A program made the position numbers and the translations under genes. This document shows positions 30,527 to 42,800 of a stretch of DNA of 64,000 nt, one piece after another. Under the pieces are notes generated by a model. The model was not told where the DNA came from. It saw nothing but the letters and a program-made list of their open reading frames with translations, and did no database searches. The stretch lies in NCBI GenBank assembly GCA_028752905.1, contig JAQNBH010000014.1, positions 30,714,276-30,778,275 of the forward strand, written 5' to 3'. The DNA is from Cladorhizidae sp. MBARI D1340-BT2 (lineage: Eukaryota; Porifera; Demospongiae; Poecilosclerida; Cladorhizidae). The first letter of the stretch is position 1; each line of letters opens with the position of its first letter.

Positions 30527-31228
30527 GGCTGTGTGTGGCTGCTGTAGCTACGCAATCTTCTACACAGCGCTGAGGGTTCAGTAGCTTCCGTAGAGATCTA
30601 GGAGGTCACTATAACAGAGAATCACTGTCGAGTTATGTAGTTGCCCTGAGGCTTGATAGTCTTGGTTAATTCATTATTGCTTCCCTGCTAGTGAGGCTAT
30701 AAAATTGAACCCCCTCCAGCATTCAGAGGGTTAAAGCACCCGTATGCATGTGGAAGAGAAGAATGGCAGACTCAGCTCCTCCACAAGCAAGAGGGCCAAG
30801 AGAAGTGCACCTGTTAGCCGTGTACCAGTAGAGGAGCAGAGGAACTAATGTGCCAAGCAGTTCAAGGAAGACCCTGTCCTGTACCTTGCATTCATGTTTG
30901 CACTTATTCTCTTGAAGATATTTTTGAAACAGAAAATGTTTCAAAAGTGAGTAATTATCTACAATCTGAACAAAAATGGCGTAAACTTGAAAATGATCCT
31001 CCTCGTTCACTAATATTGTAGGATGCAATGCAAATAAGAGTTATCGTGAAAGGGGATGCGGTCGGTGTTAGCATATAATTGGGTCCCACGCAGTGTCATC
31101 ACCTGCGGTTCCTGACCTTATGACCTCGTTACTTGTGTATCGGGGAGCGCAATATTCCCCATATTGGATTGCCCCATCTCTGTAGCACACCTGGTTGATC
31201 AATCATTAGTGGTAGTGCGCAGTCCTCT
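30527..31228. other. No recognisable gene
   Basis: Open frames exist on both strands around 30720-31030, but neither shows a motif that I know, and both contain stops or lack splice support. I see nothing firm here. Confidence 0.4.
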
Positions 31229-31576
31229 ATAAATATCTTTACTCCTCTATAAATATCTTTACTCCTCTATAAAATCTCTTTACTCCTCTATAAATCTCTT
31301 TACTCCTCTATAAATCTCTTTACTCCTCTATAAATCTCTTTAGTCCTCTATAAATCTCTTTACTCCTCTATAAATCTATTTACTCCTCTATAAATCTCTT
31401 TACTCCTCTATAAATCTCTTTACTCCTCTATAAATCTCTTTACTCCTCTATAAATCTCTTTAGTCCTCTATAAATCTCTTTACTCCTCTATAAATCTATT
31501 TACTCCTCTATAAATCTCTTTACTCCTCTATAAATCTCTTTACTCCTCTATAAATCTCTTTACTTCTCTATAAAAG
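31229..31576. repeat. 20-bp minisatellite
   Basis: About 17 copies of TACTCCTCTATAAATCTCTT. Variants (TAGTCC, ATCTATT) recur 120 bp apart, so six-unit blocks were duplicated. Confidence 0.95.
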
Positions 31577-31969
31577 CTGCGGAGTTGATAAAGAAATCCT
31601 TCTGCGTTTGCAGCTTATTTGTACAGGTGGGGTCTGAAGATGGAGAGATTCACAGCCTCAAGGGTGATAGAGATGCAGCTTTAATTGTTCCAGCCATTGC
31701 TGAAGCTACTCACCAGCCATTGAAAGAGACTGACAGTGATGGAAAAGATCCAAGTCACCTCCCTGGAGAGGAGGTTGAAAAAGAGATTGAACTGAACGAA
31801 CTCCTTGGTGACAATAATAGCGACCAGGAACTCGATAACTGCCTGCTGCTAGCTCTGCATGTCTATGGCATCTTTAATCAAGCTTCAATACTGTAGGCTG
31901 CTGCGACTACTGAGTTACACAAGAGCTGCAGGTACACTATGTAGGTGGTCAACTTCTGCTCCATCTAAC
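31577..31969. other. Orphan acidic open frame, unassigned
   Basis: An acceptor-like TTTGTACAG (31618-31626) precedes an open acidic stretch (SEDGEIHSLKGDRDAALIV) that ends at 31894. It could be a single exon of an unidentified plus-strand gene or a transposon fragment. No donor or family signature supports it. Confidence 0.25.
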
Positions 31970-32121
31970 ACAGGGGGGGGGGAAGAAGGGGGAAAAAGAA
32001 GGGGGGAAAGGGGGAAAAAAGAAGGAAGAAAAAAAGAGTAAAAAAAAGGGAAAAAAGAAGGGGAAAAAAAAGAAGAGGGAAAAAAAGGAAAAGGAAAAAA
32101 AGGATAAAAAGGGGGGGAAAC
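31970..32121. repeat. Polypurine tract
   Basis: About 150 bases of almost pure A/G on the plus strand, just beyond VPS39 exon 12. Such mirror-rich tracts can form triplex DNA and often collapse in assemblies. Confidence 0.9.
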
Positions 32122-32253
32122 TGTTTCCTTCTCTCTGCCTGAATCGCTCGGCAAAAGGCTGGAATGCTACATGTAGTTCTAAACTGAAATCGAGTTAATA
32201 TATGTATATACATGTATATATAATTCACAAATATCTTGTCTGTATAGACTCAC

Positions 32254-32365
32254 CCATCTTCTTCTTGTATTCTGGTAGCAAGGCCTCCACCCCGAGCTGG
32301 TACATCTTCACCAACTTGTTGTGGAACAAGCTATCTTCCTCTCCCCACACATCTATGATGTGCTC
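32254..32365 (-). CDS. VPS39: VPS39 exon 12 (last found)
   Basis: EHIIDVWGEEDSLFHNKLV to LLPEYKKKM. Acceptor ATTTATAG, donor GTGAGT, phase 1. A functional-looking donor implies further exons to the left. Confidence 0.93.
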
Positions 32366-34220
32366 CTATAAATAGACATGACATCATTGATGTAATAATA
32401 ATAGAAACACCCATGCAGTTACATGTATGATGGACGTCATTGACTCGATTGTACTCACCAAATATGGTATGACGAAGCGTGGTGCATGTTTGATCAGGTG
32501 ATTCATCACTTTGTCCCTTGGTAATAACTTCACTTCAAGCACGTCTTCTGTGAAGATGCGAAGAGCATCAGCCTCACTCATCTGTGGGGGACACATCCAA
32601 TTACATAGACTACACAGGGTGGTGTGTGTTCCCAGAGCAACCTACTGCGAACTTAAACCTGCCTCCACCCAGTGTGGTGTTGGTTCAGTGTGTCCCCATA
32701 GAGCTATTGTCAACCTACTTCAACCTGCCTCAACCCAGTGTGGTGTTGGTCCAGTGTGTGTCCCCATAGAGCTATTGTCAACCTACTTCAACCTGCCTCA
32801 ACCCAGTGTGGTGTTGGTCCAGTGTGTGTCCCCATAGAGCTATTGTCAACCTACTTCAACCTGCCTCCACCCAGTGTGGTATTGGTCCAGTGTGTGTCCC
32901 CATAGAGCTATTGTCAACCTACTTCAACCTGCCTCCACCCAGTGAGGTGTAAGTCCAGTGTGTGTCCCCATAAAGCTATTGTGCAGCCTACTTCAACCTG
33001 CCTCCACCCAGTGTGGTGTTGGTCCAGTGTGTGTCCCCATAGAGCTATTGTCAACCTACTTCAACCTGCCTCAACCCAGTGGTGGTGTTGGTCCAGTGTG
33101 TGTCCCCATAGAGCTATTGTCAACCTACTTCAACCTGCCTCAACCCAGTGGTGGTGTTGGTCCAGTGTGTGTCCCCATAGAGCTATTGTCAACCTACTTC
33201 AACCTGCCTCAACCCAGTGTGGTGTTGGTCCAGTGTATGTCCCCATAGAGCTACTGTCAACCTACTTCAACCTGCCTCTACCCAGTGTGGTGTTGGTCCA
33301 GTGTGTGTCCCCATAGAGCTATTGTGCAGCCTACATTACTTCAACCTGCCTCAACCCAGTGTGGTGTTGGTCCAGTGTGTGTCCCCATAAAGCTATGTAT
33401 TGTGCAGCCTACTTCAACCTGCCTCCACCCAGTGTGGTGTTGGTCCAGTGTGTGTCCCCATAGAGCTATTGTGCAGCCTACATTACTTCAACCTGCCTCA
33501 ACCCAGTGTGATGTTGGTCCAGTGTGTGTCCCCATAGAGCTATTGTCAACCTACTTCAACCTGCCTCAACCCAGTGTGGTGTTGGTCCAGTGTGTGTCCC
33601 CATAGAGCTATTGTCAACCTACTTCAACCTTCCTCAACCCAGTGTGGTGTTCGTCCAGTGTGTGTCCCCATAGAGCTATTGTCAACCTACTTCAACCTGC
33701 CTCAACCCAGTGGTGGTGTTGGTCCAGTGTGTGTCCCCATAGAGCTATTGTCAACCTACTTCAACCTGCCTCAACCCAGTGGTGGTGTTGGTCCAGTGTG
33801 TGTCCCCATAGAGCTATTGTCAACCTACTTCAACCTGCCTCTACCCAGTGTGGTATTGGTCCAGTGTGTGTCCCCATAGAGCTATTGTGCAGCCTACATT
33901 ACTTCAACCTGCCTCAACCCAGTGTGATGTTGGTCCAGTGTGTGTCCCCATAGAGCTATTGTCAACCTACTTCAACCTGCCTCAACCCAGTGTGGTGTTG
34001 GTCCAGTGTGTGTCCCCATAGAGCTATTGTCAACCTACTTCAACCTGCCTCAACCCAGTGTGGTGTTGGTCCAGTGTGTGTCCCCATAGAGCTATTGTCA
34101 ACCTACTTCAACCTTCCTCAACCCAGTGTGGTGTTCGTCCAGTGTGTGTCTCCACAGAGCTATTATCAACAAGGTGGAGGGAGAATATCTGTTGGTTTAT
34201 ATCTCGTGTATAGTTCTACT

Positions 34221-34271
<51 letters not shown>

Positions 34272-36649
34272 GAGGAGGGTTAGAGGTGAGGAGGCATGGT
34301 CTAAATGAGCCGAAGGCTGGTTCACAACAAGACGCTGGCCGAGTGTTGCATTGTGTTGCATGTTGTCAATTGACCTTTGACACTATTCAGTTCGAACCGC
34401 ACTCAACAAAGATGGACATGTAATAGTTCTGATTGGTCCAACTCTGCATTTCAGACGCTGGATTAGAAAAGTTCTAATCCTGCAGCATCTGAAACGCAGC
34501 GTCGGACCAATCAGTGTCCATCTTGGTTGAGTGCAATTTGAGGGTCAAAGGTAAATTGACACCACTCAACGCAACACTCGGCCAGCGTTGTGTTATGAAC
34601 CGGGCTTTACTTGGGCACCATGACAACCAGAGCTATGGAAGAGGCACTGACTAGCATTCGACAACTGCTCCCTCAGAGAGAGCCTGAACTTGACTTGCCA
34701 GCTACATTGCAACCACAGACATGGTCATGTGACTGTGAAACAGGAGGGGGGGGGGGATCACGGATATTCAATATCATGATGCTAGTACCCACCCACCTTC
34801 ATGGTTTAGCAGTAAATGTAGTTAATAGCTCGCAGGCACTTCCCAAGGACCATACGATACAATCACAGGCAGAGTCCACTCAACATAACCACACCCACCT
34901 ACCTCAATGACCACACCCACCTCTATAACCCATATCGAGTTGTCCAGTATGAGATCCAAATACTTTGCCCCCAAGTCATTTAGGTAGGTTATGGTGGGAG
35001 TGACCCCCATTAGGGGGCTGTTGGGACCGGAACTGAACTGATGGAGCAACTGCAATGCTGTTGGAATGGAACAGAGACAGAGTTTAAAAAGGCGTGCATT
35101 ATATAATTAGAAGCCACACGCATACCATGATATTAACCACACCCACCTTTTTTATGCTTGCCCTTGGATTGGTAAAGGTCGATGAGTTCCTTGTAGTGAC
35201 TTTCGCTGCGTAGGACTCGTTCGCTCTCCCCGAGGTGCAAGTAGTTGTCAGGGAGACGGACCAGCGAACCAATCAGAGTGTTGTTGCCCGTCTGAAATTA
35301 ACAAAAACAAGAGGAAAAGTTCTCATTGTCTAAATCGCAGCTGGCAGTCCTGTTGCTATGCACCAGGGAGACCCGGGGACAATCCCAGCACCATCGATCA
35401 CCCACGTACATGTACGTAGGTTCAAAGTTGCCTCCCAAGCCTAGCCGTATAGCCCAGTGTTACAGAAGTAAGCAAGAACTTCCAACAAACGATAGCTGAG
35501 ATTGTCCTTAGCAAGACCACACACACACACACTCACACAAACACACACTTGCAGAGCTGGTCATTACCAGCCTAGCACTTCCTGTTTGGCTGGAGAGGAA
35601 ACTAACACTTCCTGTATGGCGTTCACCTGTTTTTCAAATGATGCAAGGCAACTCCGCCCCCAAAACCAAGCTCATATCCGCTGACACTCACATCAGCAGC
35701 TTAAATTAGCAATTGCAGAAGATGCATGGGAGAAGGGACATCCTATTTTATGGGAGGAAGCCACCATCTTAGACCAGGCCAGAAGACAGAAGGAACTGCT
35801 AGTGAAGGAGGTATTGCACATCAGCCTAGCACTAAACTGTGAGCGGTTCAATGGAGACTGTGGAATGGACTTGCCTGGCTGCTGGGGGGCCACTCTCAAG
35901 AGCCTGAACTGGAAGCCACGCCCACCATATATATTCTCAGTCTTTGTTGATGTTTACTATCAAGCATGTCTTTTTACCAATTCTTCTATAATTATCAAGG
36001 CTACTTTTTTGTGCCCGTGACCATAGAGTCTTTGGAGGTATTCGGGTCCAGATCGATGGCTTTCCTGAAGGTTAGTTTAGTTTAGGGTATGGCAAAGAAC
36101 TGGGGAGGTGAAGGCCCGTACCCACCTCCTTCAGCGTCTCTCGGTGACGTCCAGATGGGGATTCCCTTACATGTACTAGAGTCGGTCAGGAGTTGAACTC
36201 GTTGCTAGATTTTTTTGTAAAATTTAAAATTGTTATTTAGTTTTGTATTTATAGTTATCAGTTATGTATTTATAGTTATCAGTTAAATGTATTTATAGTT
36301 ATCAGTTATGTATTTAGTTATCAGTTATGTATTTATAGTTATCAGTTATGTATTTATAGTTATCAGTTATGTATTTATAGTTATCAGTTAAATGTATTTA
36401 TAGTTATCAGTTATGTATTTATAGTTATCAGTTATGTATTTATAGTTATCAGTTATGTATTTATAGTTGTCAGTTATGTATTTATAGTTATGTATTTATA
36501 GTTATCAGTTATGTATTTATAGTAGCAGTAATAGTTATAAATTTTGTTAATTATTTAAATACAAATATTAACCGATTCCATAATTTATTTTTAATTTTTT
36601 GTATTGTTGTTTGTATTGTTGTTCAATTATTATTAGCTGTTATTATAGC

Positions 36650-36694
<45 letters not shown>

Positions 36695-36717
36695 GTTATT
36701 ATTAGTTTTACTATTAC

Positions 36718-36799
<82 letters not shown>

Positions 36800-36827
36800 T
36801 TAGATGTTATTATTAGTTTTTTTAAAC

Positions 36828-36887
<60 letters not shown>

Positions 36888-39800
36888 CATTATTTTAGAT
36901 GTTATATATTATTAGTTAGTCATTAATGTGTATTATTAGATGTTATTATTATTATTAGATGTTATTATTATTAGATGCTTTTATTAGATGTTATTATTGT
37001 TATTATTATTAGATGTTATTATTATTAGATATTATTATTAGATGTTATTATTATTAGATATTATTATTACATATTATTAGTTGTAGTTAGATTTATCATT
37101 ATTAGCTGTTATTATTATTAGACGCTGGGATCCACACACTCTGTGCATTGTACACTGGGATCCACACACTCTGTGCATTGTACGCGGAGGAGCCAATGCA
37201 ATGGAAACATCAAGTTTATTTTGATCTCTACTGTGTATATACCTTTCAGCCCCTCCCCTTATACGATAATGCTGCTGTAATCCTTGTCATGTGATCAATA
37301 TTTGAACACTACGCTCCTCATGGCCACACCCACTGACCACACCCACTGTATGACCACTCCCACCTTGATGTAGCACTTGAGGAGTGTTGTGTCTATGAGT
37401 TGCAGAGACTCTATGGACGTCTTCAGCGCCTTCTCATTCAACAACTGCTCCTGAGACTCCTCCCCTTTCTCTGCCTTCTGGTGTCTCTGCAGAAGCTGTA
37501 CCTTTTGATAGCGCATCTGAGTGAGGTAAGTGGTAAGGTGCTTCATGCCTTCTTCTAGAGCTTCTCCTGTGAGAGTCGGAGGTTTTGTCGGATGTTGTTC
37601 TGTGACCCTCATTCGAAGATCCCCTGGGACGAGGTTAGGGTAAAGTCCTATTACATTCATCGGTTCTGGGAGGTGGGGAGGGATGAGAGGAGGAGGGAGG
37701 GAGGGGTGAGAGGAGGAGGAGGGAGGGGTGAGAGGGGGAGGGAGGGGTGAGAGGAGGAGGAGGGAGGGGTGAGAGGAGGAGGGAGGGGTGAGAGGAGGAG
37801 GGAGGGGTGAGAGGAGGTGGGGAGGGATGAGAGGAGGAGGGAGGGTGGGGTGAGAGGAGGAGGGAGGGAGGGGTGAGAGGAGGAGGAGGGAGGGGTGAGA
37901 GGAGGAGGGAGGGGTGAGAGGAGGGGTTGAGATGAGGTAATGGGTGAAAGGAGAAAGAAAGAGCTGGTAAGTAATGAAGAATGTGAGGCCAAAATACATA
38001 AGGGAGAGAGGGAGCCAGAGCAAGAATTTTGAAAGGGAGGCGTCCCCCCTTTGATCACTTTGTGGAAGGGGGAGAGGGGAACAGTTACAAGAATGAAAGC
38101 ATCTGTCTGGGCCAGTTGAGAATATGTGCATGTGTGCATGTAGTTGGTTGTTGTCTGTTTTTTGAGGAGATAACATTTTGTACATCACAAAGCATTTAAT
38201 GTTCACACTGTGATGTGCGGTGTCTTCCTCCCTGCCATAGCTAGAGCAAGCAAGGCAGAAGTTGTGTGGATGGACTGTGAGATTGCATCACCATCACTGC
38301 TATTCATGTTTATATTTAGGGGGGATACTAATTATGGGGGAGGGGAAAATTTCAAGTGTGCCGTCATAAAAACACTGGCCTGATAGAAAGGCAACGAATT
38401 GCCTGTCTCACATGCACCTATGTAGCTCTTCCCCACGCCTTCTCCCGGGCCTTCATTCTCCTCCACCTGAATACAGCGCAGTGGAAATCAACCACATGAA
38501 GGGAAGTGGCTTCTAGCTTCATTAATGTCGGTAAGCTTTGAGGCAGATGCTCTGTCTGTCCGATACTTTGAGGGAGATGCCCTGTCTGTCCGACACTTTC
38601 AAAGCCGAGTTTCTTACACCTCCAGCAGGTGACACGCAGAATGCTGTTGCAATCTGGTAAGGTGAAACATTCTTGCAAACAAAACACATGTCACTATCGT
38701 AATAGAGCCATCACTCTTTCCAACGCTGCAGAAACCAAGTGATCTTGAGTCCCCTCGCACCTGCTGCAGCCTTGCTATTGTCAAGAGAATGTCTCCTACA
38801 ATGCTTGTAGATTGTGGGAAGTGGAAGATCAAGTCGGCTGTGAACAAACTCCCACATCCCCCCCCCCCCCCCATTTTTGCACGCCTTCATATGCAGGATC
38901 TCCCGTGATCTAACTAGTGGGAATCCCTAGGGACGCATGGCGGAAGCTCTGTGTGTATGTGTGTATGTGTATGTGTGTAGTGTGAGAGAGTGTGAGTGTG
39001 TGTGTAGTGTGAGAGAGAGTGAGTGTGTGTGTAGTATGAGAGAGAGTGAGTGTGTGTGTAGTGTGAGAGAGTGAGTGTGTGTAGTGTGAGAGAGAGTCAG
39101 TGTGTGTGTAGTGAGAGAGAGTGTGTGTGTGTGAGGGAGACAGTGTAAGAGTGTGAGTAAGCATGTGAGGGAGTGAGGTGCTGGGCAGGGAGACAGAGGA
39201 AGGCACTCACTCTCTTGTATCTCCAGGTAATTCTTGAGTGACTCCTCAAACTTGAACTGTGTGAACTGATGAAAAGCTAGTCTTCTCACTATTCCCGCTC
39301 TCCGCACCTTGGCCTCCGACGGAGGCTCGTCTATCAACTCCTAGTGGGTGTGGGAAATGGGTGTGGTCAGCAGGGATAAAGAGCATCGTATTCCGGCTTA
39401 CAGAAACACTCCATCACACTGGGTGGAGGCAGGTTGAAGTCGTTTGACAATAGCTCTATGGGGACACACATTGGACCAACACCACACTGGGTTGAAGTCT
39501 TTTGACAATACTCTATGGGGACACACACTGGACCAACACCACGCTGGGTCAAGGCAGGTTGAAGTAGGCTGACAATAGCTCTATGGGGGGACACACTGGA
39601 CTTACACCACACTGGGTGGAGGCAGGTTGAAGTAAGTTGACAATACTCTATGGGGACACACACTGGACCAACATCACACTGGGTTGAGGCAGGTTGAAGT
39701 AGGTTGACAATACCTCTATGGGGACACACACTGGACCAACACCACACTGGGTTGAGGCAGGTTGAAGTCGTTTGACAATAGCTCTATGGGGACACACACT

Positions 39801-42800
39801 GGACCAGCATCACACTGGGTGGAGGCAGGTTGAAGTAGGTTGACAATAGCTCTATGGGGACACACACTGGACCAACATCACACTGGGTTGAGGCAGGTTG
39901 AAGTAGGTTGACAATAGCTCTGTGGTGACACACTGGACCAACACCACACTGGGAGGCAGGTTGAAGTAGGTTGACAATAACTCTATGGGGACACATACTG
40001 GCTGAACATCACACTCGACAATATCTTCACGAGCACAGTGGATTGCCACCCAGCACTAGCACACACTGCAGGCACACAACTTGACTTACAGCTATACTTG
40101 AGGCAAGTTCAAACTGCTTCTGCTCAATGCAGCTCAGGATTTGGCCATCGTAACCTCGAGGTTCCAACTTGAAGATGTCCGAATGAGAGGCTATCAGCGT
40201 GCTCTTACTGCTGGCGATGAATTTAATGGCCGAAGTGGGTCTGATGGACTGCACATGTATCTTCTGCTCGTACGCTCTCACCTCGATGCCTCTAAGAAGA
40301 AGAAGAGGGAGAAGGAAGGGGGGGGGAGGAGAGGAGAGAGAAGGACAGAGAAATGTGTCACATTCGTTCAAGTTGGCGTGGAATGCAGTGGAAGAGTGGG
40401 AGTGTCCAGGAGAGGGGGGAGATGGGAGATGGCAGATACAACTTAAAAGAAGAGCAATGAGGGTTCAGGCTCCCTCCACTTCACGAGAAGCTTAGCAGCT
40501 GCGCATTCTATCCGAGATTCGAGGGTGTGTTTTATCAACATGACTAATAGCACGCGCACAATATTTGCACGAGACCCCCTGAGCTCTAACATATAACAAT
40601 TATTGTTATGATAACAGCTGTGCTTACGACTAGCTATCACCCCCTACTCTACTCCATCAGCTTCATCGCTCAAGAAGGATCATAATTGTCAGTGTCTCCT
40701 GCCAACTGCTTTCCGCGCAGTTAGGCCATCTCGCTGGCGGGGTTTGCTACAACTCTTCCCTCTACTAGCCCAGGCTTTAGGCAGTGAATGCTGGCATCAT
40801 GTGACCATTTGTCTCCATTGAATGAAATGCCGCAACCTTTGAAAGGATTTGATAATTATGTGACCCACCGCTGAGCCTTCTACACTCACTCCAGACAATG
40901 TTTTCTCTGGAGCTTTCATATTGCCGGCTGGTGCCCGTTATAATTGAGCATACACCGTATATAGATATATACAGATAGGTTCCTGATGAAGGCTAGAGCA
41001 TCTAATCGAAATGTCGAGTGAATACAATTTGAAGTTGATTATTGAGAAGGTGATTTTAATATATATATATATATACAGTATATATATACAGTATATATAA
41101 TATACATATATACAGATATAGATAGGTATATATATATATAGATAGATAGATAGATAGATAGGTATATATATAATTTAAAAATTAAGAAAAATAATAAAAA
41201 ATAAAAATAAAGAAACTATTCCCTCGCTCCATCTCCTAACCACACCCACATCATTCCTCACCTGGGTAGGAGTGCCACGATGTAGGGTTGCACATGCTCA
41301 ACGGCCGAGGGCATTTCTGACCAGTTGATGGACTGCGTCTGCGTGGGCTTGGCATTGGAATCAAGACTGCTTGCCTGTCGTCTTGCAGCACCACGATCTC
41401 CCCATTCATCATGGGATAGAGACAGGGCTCAGTCCGGGTCGTTCCGATGGTGAACAACTCCTTGCTGTCTCCATCCATCTGGACGAGGGAATAGGAGAGG
41501 AGGGAGGGGAGAAAGGGGGAGAATGGAGAGGAAAGGAAAGCGAGAGGAGGGAGGGAGAGGAAGGAGACACGGGACAGAGAGGGAGGGAAGGAGAGGGATG
41601 TGAAGGCTCCCTGTGTGAGCCAAGCCTAAAACACAGCGTGTCCCCATAACCACCTGTGTAGGTGCGTACGCGGGTGCACTTACATTGACGTGAAAGAGAT
41701 CTTTCTTGATGCAGATGATGAGGTTCTCCCCTACCCAAGCCATGGCCCGAGGGGTGTCCGAGAAATTCAGATCTGACTGCACAGGGAGGAAGCAGCGGAC
41801 AATAGCGATATATAAGGAGTTAATTTGACAGCATTTATGTTTTGTAGGTGTACACCCAAATAATCCCCAAATAATTAAATAAACGAAAGTGGGCGTGTAC
41901 ATGAGAGGGATTTGTATTACGCTAGGATAGGAGGGGTGTGGCTTTCAGATTTCATATACATGTACATGTACGTTGTATCATAAAGGAACGAGCTTTAGCG
42001 TGTGGTACATGCGGTGCCCATGACCTCAGGAAGAGGACATCCACAAGTGGGTGTGGTACATGTGGTGCCCATGACTCCAGGACGAGGACATCCGCAAGTG
42101 GGTGTGGTACATGTGGTGTCCATGACTCCAGGACGAGGACATCCGCAAGTGGGTCTATTCTTGTTATTGTTGTTTTATGATGAAAGACAAAATTGGAAAA
42201 TCTAAAAGAAGTCGTGTCCTCATTTGAGAGGTCCACGCCCCCTCTTCATGGTCTAAGGTTGCTCCTCCCACCTCCCCACCAGGTCGAGTGGGAGGGAAGA
42301 AGCGGAAAACATGCTCAATGACTTCAGCACAAGTTAGCTTCTTCCTGAACCCCATGCTGTTCATTATACATGGGGTACTTCTGGGGTCCCTCTGAGTGCT
42401 TCAATACAAATAATACTTAATAAGTATAATTAAAGTAATAAAGTAATATAATAATTATAATTACAACAACAGCAACAGCAACAGCAACAACAGCAACAGC
42501 AACAACAGCAGCAACAACAACAACCACCACCAACGACAACGACGACAACAACAACAAATAATAATAATAATCATAATAATCATGATGAAGGCTAGACCTT
42601 TCGGACTAGAAGGAGGAGGGAACACAATTTCTTGTTGATTATTGAAGTTATTGTAACAACAACAACAACAACAATAATAGGAAGTCAGTTATGAGAACAT
42701 GTTGGTCGACCAAACATTACAAGAAGCCCCTCCTATGGCAAAAATGGCAGCTCAGTTTTAATTTTTTATTTATTCCCAGGGTAAACTCCTCTGCACGAGC

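Noticed and set aside
30723..31028. 101-codon minus-strand frame as a possible VPS39 exon
   Set aside because: It does not resemble the VPS39 C-terminal region and lacks a proper acceptor in frame.
32511..34283. Series of ~100-codon plus-strand frames with LVQCVSP / CPHRAIV repeats
   Set aside because: By-products of the 69-bp minisatellite, in intron 10 of VPS39.
37295..38206. 303-codon minus-strand frame
   Set aside because: Only its C-terminal third (VPS39 exon 8) is real; the rest is intronic polypyrimidine repeat read through the acceptor.
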